Shown piece after piece: positions 55,425 through 64,000 of a stretch of 64,000 nucleotides of DNA (the stretch's first letter is position 1; each line of letters starts with the position of its first letter). The stretch is taken from the NCBI GenBank assembly GCA_008828725.1, contig MEHQ01004424.1:67607-131606 (forward strand). Direction: 5' to 3'. The notes under the pieces are model-generated. The model saw nothing but the letters and a program-made list of their open reading frames with translations. It made no database searches and was not told the origin of the DNA. The translations under genes and the position numbers were made by a program. The DNA comes from Saccharina japonica. Taxonomy: Eukaryota > Sar > Phaeophyceae > Laminariales > Laminariaceae.

Positions 55425-55640
55425 CTTTAGGTAGCCAGGCTCGACACGCGCCCCGACCGGGCGAGCCTCGACGCTATCGTAGTAGTTTGCGATGTAATCG
55501 ACCATCGACCGCCCCAAGAGGCGAAACGGCTCCCAGTCGAACACATCCGCCTCACCCTCCCACCCCTCCGAATCGAACAACCTTCCCTCGTCGGAAGAAG
55601 AAGAAGGCGAAGTAGGTGGTGGTTCAGAAGACGTGGAGGC
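55425..55640 (-). CDS. Aromatic-L-amino-acid/tyrosine decarboxylase-like, single exon
   Basis: The minus-strand exon reads DWEPFRLLGRSMVDYIANYY and DSVEARPVGARVEPGYLK, then a GTGCGT donor at 55,424. The F...G..MVDYIA.YY..VE.RPV...V.PGYL pattern is the conserved N-terminal start of group II PLP decarboxylases (AADC/TDC family), which form biogenic amines from aromatic amino acids. Before it lies an acidic, Ser/Pro-rich leader. The frame is open back to a stop at 55,716 without an ATG, so either an upstream exon exists or Met at about GRSM is the first. No later exons (PLP lysine, catalytic loop) were found down to 48 kb on this strand. It is probably a gene fragment, or the rest lies beyond very large introns. 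Confidence 0.7.
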
Positions 55641-55718
55641 TAACGGCACTAATACTCGCGGCGAAGCACGTGTAGCGCCGTCGCTAGGGGGCTTCGTTCC
55701 GGTACGGAGTATGTTTCA

Positions 55719-56384
55719 CCCCCACCAGCCAGTAAACATGTACACCAGGCATTGGGCAGCATTTCGTGCGGGTAAATAACGGCAGGCGCGGGAAGGGGGG
55801 GTGCGAAGCGCAAGAAGGCACGAAGGAGTCAGAAACTAATAATTGGTGGATGTACTACGTACTGTACGCGGACTGACGAAGGCGGAAGGGGTGGTGCGGG
55901 TGGGTTTGTGGTTGTCGAGACGGTGATCATGATTTTTGCCTATAATTGGTAGCCACAGATTGAGGGACAAGATGAGCTACGCGTAGTCTATCCGTACCTT
56001 ACCCTACACTGCATGGCGTATAATATATTATTATACGTACACGTATGTATGAGTTAAATGTTATGTAGAGCTCTGCAAGGTTGACGATGGCGAAGTATCA
56101 AGTATCAAGGCCCTACGTATTAAATTATTAGTAACCCGCGGGTTACATACATATTTTGTAACGCCTAGCTGAAAAAGCCGAGGGGCACCTCCTGACCCTA
56201 ACCCTAACCCTAACGGTATTCACCACCTCTACCCCCTGCCTCAAATAGCTGCATAGTGTTATAAAACTGGGTGAGACACGGAGTATCCCTTGCAGGTCTT
56301 TCTATTAAGCATGTTCTGCGTGTTACTCACTTTCTTTTTTCGTGTATAATCAAGCGTAGGAGTAAAGTATAGCTTATTTAATCC
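55719..56384. other. No gene seen; AT-rich and GTAC-rich sequence
   Basis: It lies between the decarboxylase exon and the inverted repeat and includes the telomere-like tract. No protein-like frame was found. Confidence 0.5.
56196..56213 (-). repeat. Interstitial telomere-like repeat (TTAGGG)3
   Basis: CCCTAACCCTAACCCTAA on the plus strand, preceded by the imperfect unit CCTGA. It lies about 270 bp outside the left edge of the large inverted repeat. Confidence 0.8.
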
Positions 56385-56475
56385 CAGAGCCGTGATGGCA
56401 TCTGCCCGGAAAGGCATCATTGTGCTCCCGTTATTATAATTACCCGGAATACGAATGCCATCTTACCAACATCCC
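56385..56475 (+). repeat. Dispersed repeat fragment next to the inverted repeat
   Basis: CAGAGCCGTGATGGCATCTG, GGCATCATTGTGCTCCC and CCCGGAATACGAATGCCATC match 54,490-54,570, which adjoins dispersed repeat K. Confidence 0.55.
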
Positions 56476-56950
56476 CTGATATTGCCCTATATAGGTTGTA
56501 GTGTGGAGTTGGTTTATATAGGAAATAGTATGGTACTCCAGTTTATGGATGGTCTGATTTGGTTCATAACTCTAAGCAGAAACGCTGGGTGGTGTTGTAT
56601 CGTCTAGAAGGCCTTGCCTACCCTTGGGAATGCGGGGACGACTCACCAACATCCCCTGATATTTTTATATAGGTTTTAGTATGGAATTGGCTTATATAGG
56701 AAATTGTATGGTACTGCGGTTTATGGATGGTCTGATTTGATTTATAACCCTAAGCAGAAACGCTGGGTGGGTTGTATCGTCTAGAAGGCCTTGCCTACCC
56801 TTGGGAATACGGGGACGATTCACGAACATCCCCTGATAATGGTTTATATAGGTTTTGTATGGATTTGGTTTATATAGGAAATAATTATGAGTATGGGCCT
56901 GCTGCGAAGGCTTTATGGGAATGGTCTGATTTTAGGTTCGATGTTCTATA
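56474..56950 (-). repeat. 180-bp tandem repeats, left arm (about 2.6 units)
   Basis: The unit carries CATCCCCTGATAT, TTTATATAGGTTTTAGTATGG, GTTTATGGATGGTCTGATT, AGCAGAAACGCTGGGTGG and TTGCCTACCCTTGGGAAT. Spacing is about 178-180 bp. It is the inverted counterpart of 63,360-64,000. Confidence 0.85.
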
Positions 56951-57200
56951 GGATTTAGTATGGTATGTACCCTCCCTATACGCCGGAGGGTGCCTAAAGA
57001 AACAAATTGACACCCCCCCCCCTATATTTGGTATCCTCAAAAATAAAATTTGGAGTGTGGTGTCGTTTTTTTTTTTCGGAGACCCTTGGGCTCTTCTCCT
57101 TTTTTTGTGCTGCTGCGACAACTGTGCACACAAATGCTTAGTGTACAGCCGCCGCCTCCACCGCCACTACTGCCGCTGCCGAAGCCGCTGCTCTGAAATG

Positions 57201-57256
<56 letters not shown>

Positions 57257-57265
57257 TGCTGTTGT

Positions 57266-57297
<32 letters not shown>

Positions 57298-57451
57298 CTG
57301 CCGTTGCTGCTGCTGTCGTCGCATACGAGTGCCTGTTCTTTAAATATTGTGTTGCTGCTGTGCTTCCGAAACAAACCCGTGCACCCAGCTCGGTTGGAAT
57401 GATTGTACACCCAGATTGTTATCATATTGGTTATAATGGGTACGCGTAGTG

Positions 57452-57729
57452 CACCAAGAACCCTGATCTCACAAAACTTTACGTGGGATGACGGTTTGAC
57501 GGTTGGCGCTTCGCGCTCTAGATTTACGGTTCACGCTTCTAACTCACGGCCCCCGGCGGCTCCTGCGGAGGGCTGATTGGATTTCTGCACCTTGTGGATG
57601 GGAGCAGAGTGATAAATGAGATCAGATCCGGGTGGGAACAGGTCCTGGTGGGAGTACGGTGAAAACATCGAGAGCGCGAAGCGCGAACCGTCCTCCCACG
57701 TATCGGTCGTGGGATTAGGGTTTTAGGTG
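57452..57729 (+). repeat. Family D element in the left arm
   Basis: CACCAAGAACCCTGATCTCAC at the left and GTGGGATTAGGGTTTTAGGTG at the right, inner GCGCTTCGCGCTC and GAGCGCGAAGCGCG. About 278 bp, shorter than the 377-bp copy at 16,718. Confidence 0.8.
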
Positions 57730-58031
57730 CACTCGTACGAGTACGAAGTAAAACCTTACGGTACAATGTACGAGTATAATATCAATCTGGGTGGAACGTG
57801 TACGTACGTAGTTGTTTCCGGTACAGCTGGTACGTAATTGTTCGGTCGTATATAAAGTTCCACCCGTGCTTCGCCAAGTATGCTTATTTCGGTTTTGTAA
57901 ATGTACTGTAAATAAATACGTATTTACCAGGGATGTGCATGTGAGTCTCTCTTTATGTGTATGATATGTGTATATATATGTTCTTCTGTTATCGTTCGCT
58001 ATTATACTGCAGCTGTTCGTCATTGTGTGTT

Positions 58032-58790
58032 TCCGTCCTTTCTACCCGTCGACATCCGGCACACCCACGGCTGTAGTGTCTGTGCCGATTCTTCATCCTA
58101 GAGAGATACCAGTTATGTGGTCACAAAACAACGACACAGAGATACTACGCTGCAATGCAGTAAGCAGCAGAGGAGACAATGCAATGCTGTATACGACAGG
58201 CCCGACCATCTCTGCTAGCAACCCAGCTGCGTGAAAGAGAAAAAACGAAAAGAAAATGCGAAAAGGGAACACTAATAAAAATAAATAAAATAAAACAGAT
58301 CAATAAACAAACAAAAACGATAACGAAAGACAAAGAAAGAAAGTGTCGTGCTTCTCCAGGAGAAACATACAATTAAAAAAATACACACACACAGACAACG
58401 GCCACCCCATGTGTTCTTGAATACAGCAGTACTCAGCTCGCAGTGTGTGTGTTCTTCACATTAAACCTTCCTTTCTACCCGTCGACATCCAGCACACCCA
58501 GTGTCCGTGCCGATTCTTCATCCTAAAAAGGTACCAGTTCTGTGGTCACAAAACTACGACACAGAGATACTACGCTCAGTGCAGAAAGCAGAGCAGACAT
58601 TGCAATGCCATATACGACAGGCAAGACCTACCCTGCTAGCAATCCAGGTGCATGCGAGAGAAAAAGAGAAAAAAGAAAAAAAGCGAAAAGGAAAAATAAT
58701 AAAAAGTAAACATACTGAAGCAAATCAACAATCAAGCAACCAAACAAAAGCATGACAACATAAAAGAAAGAAAGTGTCGTGCTTCTCCCA
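58032..58790 (+). repeat. Tandem duplicated segment inside the left arm
   Basis: Two units of about 330 bp, each with TTCTACCCGTCGACATCC, GCCGATTCTTCATCCTA, TGTGGTCACAAAAC.ACGAC, ACACAGAGATACTACGCT, CTGCTAGCAA and GTGTCGTGCTTCTCC. Mirrored at about 61,500-62,260. Confidence 0.85.
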
Positions 58791-59348
58791 GAGATGCGAC
58801 ATCCAATAAAAACAGTACTTCACCGTCACTATATTTCCATCATTACATACAAACGAACTATTAATAATGTAAATGGTTGAAGTACTACTGCTGCTGTAAA
58901 GCAGTAGTACAGGACACTTAATTTGAAACAGGGTATTAACAACCCTGACTGAGATTTACAAGGGAATAAGAAAGTCGGGAACCGTTATACAATGAAAATT
59001 AAAATTTAGTATAGAACGCACCCTCTCTCGAGTAAATAAGAAACCCAGCCTGGGTTAGAATCACTGTAGTGTTTCTCCTTGGGTGCCTGTGGGTGCCCTG
59101 TGCTGTTATTAATTGTACACCCCTTGGCAGTACGTAGTTGCTTTGTGCGCCCTAAGCTTACCTATTATTCTACCTCTCCTACTCTTCGCCGTTACGGGAA
59201 TTGCGCGCAGCCGCAGGCGGGCGTCAGCCCCCGCGCTAAACCCCTTGTCAAAACTACATGACAATTGCGGCTGCTGTCGGTTTTCTTAGACGTAGATTTT
59301 TGCTTTTGATAACTGGCGATGAGTCCACCCGGCGGCACGCAACTCCCT

Positions 59349-60055
59349 CATCGTGCTCGCCGACCCCTGCTCTGCCTACTCTGCCAAGGGCGGCCTCGGC
59401 CGTGCCCAACTCATGTCTCACGGGGCTGCGATTTTTCCAGGATTCCATGCCCTTTTTGTCACGTGCACATACCATACCAACCAGTACATGCTTTTTTGTT
59501 CTACACGCAAACCGCATTATTCAAGATTCCGTTTTTTTATGTAGACGACCAACCCGGAATTTTATCGTACCGGCTCCTTTTACTGCGGATATACACGTAC
59601 TATTATATGTACGAGTACCAGTACCGCTGCAAGCAGTAACAGAGTATCATATACCAGGTAATTTTAATATGCGATGATATCTGTACAGTATTCATACGTG
59701 CGTGGTATTCAGCAGTATGAGTGGTCGGTGTGTGCCTGGATATAGTACCGGCCAGGGCTCGCGTGCGCTCGCGGGCGTGGACATGCGGGCGGTGGGCGCT
59801 GCAGCAACTTTATCAAGAATATGGAGAGCGCACATACAAAACACACACGCTCTTTTTTTTTTACACGCTACTGCTGTACATGCATAATCAAAGATTCCCT
59901 CATCGTGCTCGCCGACCCCTGCTCTGCCTACTCTGCCAAGGGCGGCTCGGCCTGCCCAACTCATGTCTCACGGGGCTGCGATTTTTCCAGGATTCCATGC
60001 CTTTTAGTCACGTGCACATGCCATACCAACCAGTACATGATTTTTTGTTCTACCG
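59349..60055 (+). repeat. Second duplicated segment inside the left arm
   Basis: CTCATCGTGCTCGCCGACCC, CTCTGCCTACTCTGCCAAGG, CCAACTCATGTCTCACGGGG, CGATTTTTCCAGGATTCC and CAACCAGTACATG occur at 59,349-59,516 and 59,897-60,055. The reverse copies are at about 60,190-60,350 and 60,755-60,920. Confidence 0.9.
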
Positions 60056-60189
60056 CAAACCGCTATCTATATAACAGGCATAATAATCCAAGATCCCGCT
60101 CATTGTGCTCGCCACCCATCTCCCTTTTCTCCTCTCGTTTTGTAGAAGTATGGGTCGGTTTATTATTATGACCTTTGTTTTTTGTTTAG
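60051..60189. other. Spacer of the large inverted repeat (about 140 bp)
   Basis: Unpaired centre between CATGATTTTTTGTT and AACAAAAAATCATG. It includes a short imperfect third copy of CTCATTGTGCTCGCC and a T-rich end. There is no ORF. Confidence 0.85.
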
Positions 60190-62565
60190 AAACAAAAAAT
60201 CATGTACTGGTTGGTATGGCATGTGCACGTGACTAAAATGGCATGGAATCCTGGAAAAATCGCAGCCCCGTGAGACATGAGTTGGGCACGGCCGAGGCCG
60301 CCCTTGGCAGAGTAGGCAGAGCAGGGGTCGGCGAGCACGATGAGGGAATCTTTGACTATGCATGTACAGCAGTAGCTGCGTGTAAAAAAAAAGAGCGTGT
60401 GTGTTTTGTATGGGCGCTCTCCATATTCTTGATAAACGTTGCTGCAGCGCCCACCGCCCGCATGTCCACGCCCGCGAGCGCACGCGAGGCCCTGCCCGGT
60501 ACTATATCCAGGCACACACCGACCACTATCATCATACTGCTGAATACCACGCACGTATGAATACTGTACAGATATCATCGCATATTAAAAATTACCTTGT
60601 ACCTGGTATATGATACTCTGTTACTGCTTGCAGCGGTACTGGTACTCGTACATATAATACGTACGTGTATATCCGCAGTAAAAGGAGCCGGTACGATAAA
60701 ATTCCGGGTTGGTCGTCTACATAAAAGAAACGGAATCTTGAATAGTGCGGTTTGCGTGTAGAACAAAAAAGCATGTACTGGTTGGTATGGTATGTGCATG
60801 TGACAAAAAGGGCATGGCATCCTGGAAAAATCGCAGCCCCGTGAGACATGAGTTGGGCACGGCCGAGGCCGCCCTTGGCAGAGTAGGCAGAGCAGGGGTC
60901 GGCGAGCACGATGAGGGAGTTGCGTGCCGCCGGGTGGACGTCATCGCCAATTATCGCGAAAAGGGCAAAAATCTACGTCTAAGAAAAGCTGTCGAGCTCT
61001 CTCCGAGCAGCAGCCGCAATTTTGTACATGTATTTATATGTACAAGGGGGGTTTCGCCGCGGCGGGCTGACGCCCGCCTGCGGCTGCGCGCAATTCCCGT
61101 AACGGCGAAGAGTAGGAGAGGTAGAATAATAGGTAAGCTTAGGGCGCACCAAAGCAACTACGTACTGCCAAGGGGTGTACAATTAATAACAGCACAGGGC
61201 ACCCACAGGCACCCAAGGAGAAACACTACAGTGATTCTAACCCAGGCTGGGTTTCTTATTTACTCGAGAGAGGGTGCGTTCTATACTAAATTTTAATTTT
61301 CATTGTATAACGGTTCCCGACTTTCTTATTCCCTTGTAAATCTCAGTCAGGGTTGTTAATACCCTGTTTCAAATTAAGTGTCCTGTACTACTGCTTTACA
61401 GCAGCAGTAGTACTTCAACCATTTACATTATTAATAGTTCGTTTGTATGTAATGATGGAAATATAGTGACGGTGAAGTACTGTTTTTATTGGATGTCGCA
61501 TCTCTGGGAGAAGCACGACACTTTCTTTCTTTTATGTTGTCATGCTTTTGTTTGGTTGCTTGATTGTTGATTTGCTTCAGTATGTTTACTTTTTATTATT
61601 TTTCCTTTTCGCTTTTTTTCTTTTTTCTCTTTTTTTCTCTTGCATGCACCTGGATTGCTAGCAGGGTAGGTCTTGCCTGTCGTATATGGCATTGCATTGT
61701 CTGCTCTGCTTACTGCACTGAGCGTAGTATCTCTGTGTCGTAGTTTTGTGACCACAGAACTGGTACCTTTTTAGGATGAAGAATCGGCACGGACACTGGG
61801 TGTGCTGGATGTCGACGGGTAGAAAGGAAGGTTTAATGTGAAGAACACACACACTGCGAGCTGAGTACTGCTGTATTCAAGAACACATGGGGTGGCCGTT
61901 GTCTGTGTGTGTGTATTTTTTTAATTGTATGTTTCTCCTGGAGAAGCACGACACTTTCTTTCTTTGTCTTTCGTTATCGTTTTTGTTTGTTTATTGATCT
62001 GTTTTATTTTATTTATTTTTATTAGTGTTCCCTTTTCGCATTTTCTTTTCGTTTTTTCTCTTTCACGCAGCTGGGTTGCTAGCAGAGATGGTCGGGCCTG
62101 TCGTATACAGCATTGCATTGTCTCCTCTGCTGCTTACTGCATTGCAGCGTAGTATCTCTGTGTCGTTGTTTTGTGACCACATAACTGGTATCTCTCTAGG
62201 ATGAAGAATCGGCACAGACACTACAGCCGTGGGTGTGCCGGATGTCGACGGGTAGAAAGGACGGAAACACACAATGACGAACAGCTGCAGTATAGCGAAC
62301 GATAACAGAAGAACATATATATACACATATCATACACATAAAGAGAGACTCACATGCACATCCCTGGTAAATACGTATTTATTTACAGTACATTTACAAA
62401 ACCGAAATAAGCATACTTGGCGAAGCACGGGTGGAACTTTATATACGACCGAACAATTACGTACCAGCTGTACCGGAAACAACTACGTACGTACACGTTC
62501 CACCCAGATTGATATTATACTCGTACATTGTACCGTAAGGTTTTACTTCGTACTCGTACGAGTGC

Positions 62566-62842
62566 ACCTAAAACCCTAATCCCACGACCGATACGTGGGA
62601 GGACGGTTCGCGCTTCGCGCTCTCGATGTCTTTCACCGTACTCCCACCAGGACCTGTTCCCACCCGGATCTGATCTCATTTATCACTCTGCTCCCATCCA
62701 CAAGGTGCAGAAATCCAATCAGCCCTCCGCAGGAGCCGCCGGGGGCCGTGAGTTAGAAGCGTGAACCGTAAATCTAGAGCGCGAAGCGCCAACCGTCAAA
62801 CCGTCATCCCACGTAAAGTTTTGTGAGATCAGGGTTCTTGGT
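62566..62842 (-). repeat. Family D element in the right arm
   Basis: Mirror of 57,452-57,729. Its presence in both arms at the same place shows that insertion came before the arm duplication. Confidence 0.8.
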
Positions 62843-63055
62843 GCACTACGCGTACCCATTATAACCAATATGATAACAATCTGGGTGTACAATCATTCCA
62901 ACCGAGCTGGGTGCACGGGTTTGTTTCGGAAGCACAGCAGCAACACAATATTTAAAGAACAGGCACTCGTATGCGACGACAGCAGCAGCAACGGCAGCAG
63001 CAACAGCAGCAGCAGCAACAGCAACAACAGCAACAACAGCAAGCAACAACAGCAG

Positions 63056-63057
63056 CA

Positions 63058-63101
<44 letters not shown>
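63056..63101 (+). repeat. (CAG)n tract in the right arm
   Basis: About 13 pure CAG units following CAA/CAG mixed repeats. The opposite arm has the matching (CTG)n run. A frame through it (62,870-63,364) would encode Gln and Ser runs, but the mirrored frame is not conserved in other respects. Confidence 0.85.
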
Positions 63102-63359
63102 TAACATTTCAGAGCAGCGGCTTCGGCAGCGGCAGTAGTGGCGGTGGAGGCGGCGGCTGTACACTAAGCATTTGTGTGCACAGTTGTCGCAGCAGCACCA
63201 AAAAAAGGAGAAGAGCCCCAAGGGTCTCCGAAAAAAAAAAAAAACGACACCACACTCCAAATTGTTTTTTTGGGATACCAAATATAGGGGGGGGGGTGTC
63301 AATTTGTTTATTTAGGCACCCTCCGGCGTATAGGGGGGTACATACCATACTAAATCTTA

Positions 63360-64000
63360 TATAAACTGAATCAGACCATCCATAAACCGCAGCACCATAC
63401 TATTTCCTATATAAACAAAATCCATACTAAAACCTATATAAACCAATAGCAGGGGATATTGGTGAATCGTCCCCGCATTCCCAAGGGTAGGCAAGGCCTT
63501 CAAGACAATACAACACCACCCAGCGTTTCTGCATAAGGTTTTAAACGAAATCAAGCCATCCATAAACTGCAGTACCATACTTTTTCCTATATAAACCAAC
63601 TCCGTACAAAAACCTATACAAACCAATAGCAGGGGATGTTGGTGAGTCGTCCCCGCATTCCCAAGGGTAGGCAAGGCCTTCTAGACGATACAACACCACC
63701 CAGCGTTTTTGCTTAGGGTTATGAACCAAATCAGACCATCCATAAACCGCAGCACCATACTATTTCCTATATAAACCAAATCCATACTAAAACCTATATA
63801 AACCAATATCAGGGGATGTTGGTAAATCGTCCCCGCATTCCCAAGGGTAGGCAAGGCCTTCTAGACGATACAACACCACCCAGCGTTTCTGCTTAGGGTT
63901 ATGAATCAAATCAGACCATCCATAAACCGCAGTACCATACTTTTTCCTATATAAACCAATTCCATACTAAAACCTATATAAAAATATCAGGGGATGTTGG
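63360..64000 (+). repeat. 180-bp tandem repeats, right arm (at least 3.5 units)
   Basis: The unit start CATAAACCGCAGCACCATAC recurs at 63,381, 63,561, 63,741 and 63,921, an exact 180-bp period. Units differ by a few substitutions. A frame stays open across units on the minus strand because 180 is a multiple of three. Confidence 0.9.

Larger units (their letters stand above)
56480..60050 (+). repeat. Large inverted repeat, left arm
   Basis: Nearly identical in reverse to 60,190-64,000. For example 58,145-58,372 and 61,925-62,152 translate identically (75 residues), as do 58,179-58,376 and 61,921-62,118. In order it contains 180-bp tandem repeats, a CTG run (57,204-57,241), a family D element (57,452-57,729), a duplicated segment of about 300 bp (58,032-58,370 and 58,463-58,790), family G-like sequence (58,905-59,105) and a duplicated segment of about 165 bp (59,349-59,516 and 59,897-60,055). 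No conventional gene was recognised. Confidence 0.95.
60190..64000 (-). repeat. Large inverted repeat, right arm (continues past window)
   Basis: Reverse counterpart of 56,480-60,050. Differences include extra sequence around 60,940-61,060 and small indels: the two arms are offset by about 57 bp between the centre and the 58-kb region. The outermost part has at least 3.5 units of the 180-bp repeat and reaches the window end, so its full length is unknown. Confidence 0.95.

Noticed and set aside
57037-57324. Poly-Gln/Ala reading frames over the CTG/CAG runs (also 62,870-63,364)
   Set aside because: They are produced by a triplet repeat. Flanking residues are low complexity and the mirrored arm does not keep the same protein.
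60243-61296. ORFs of about 100-180 codons in the inverted-repeat arms as genes
   Set aside because: They arise from the duplicated 165-bp segment in several frames on both strands, with no domain and inconsistent starts.

Overview
The window is nuclear DNA of a eukaryote, most likely a brown alga or another stramenopile alga. The evidence is a clear mitochondrial serine hydroxymethyltransferase gene split into at least 11 GT-AG exons by introns of about 0.4-6 kb, a low gene density, Ty1/copia and Helitron relics, many short palindromic elements and a TTAGGG-type interstitial telomeric tract. The lineage is an inference. The evidence for a eukaryote with spliceosomal introns is direct.

Layout. 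1-4,376 (+): exons of an unrecognised coiled-coil-like protein, one intron of which is filled by about 37 copies of a 30-bp satellite. 4,377-7,641: repeats, a 264-base assembly gap (6,395-6,658) and probably the missing last exon of the next gene. 7,642-21,188 (-): mitochondrial SHMT, with introns loaded with short palindromic elements. 21,189-25,700: non-coding and repeat-rich. 25,700-34,900: decayed transposon territory with a broken Helitron Rep/helicase, 60-bp, 30-bp and 24-bp minisatellites and unplaced ORF fragments. 34,976-42,600: two halves of a copia retrotransposon in opposite orientations, separated by a SINE and a CTTCCA minisatellite. 43,100-49,743: a cluster of GTGTGNTAAC-rich repeats and a 1.17-kb direct duplication carrying the 5' flank and first codons of a small membrane-protein gene at 49,730. 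50,700-55,650: a full SINE nested in a palindromic element, weak ORFs, and one orphan exon of an aromatic-amino-acid-decarboxylase-like gene on the minus strand. 56,196-56,213: telomere-like repeats. 56,480-64,000: a very large, nearly identical inverted repeat with a spacer of about 140 bp, its outer ends built of 180-bp tandem repeats and running off the window.

Only SHMT is a securely identified host gene. It would supply glycine and one-carbon units in the mitochondrion. The rest is dominated by mobile DNA. I define at least seven short palindromic or terminally repeated families (called A-G here), one tRNA-derived SINE family and several minisatellites. Nested insertions give relative ages: SINE into family A, hAT-like family F into family A, and GGGCCC family E into another repeat with a 3-bp duplication and an intact empty site elsewhere in the window. 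Family assignments rest on reading the sequence by eye. No database or alignment program was used.
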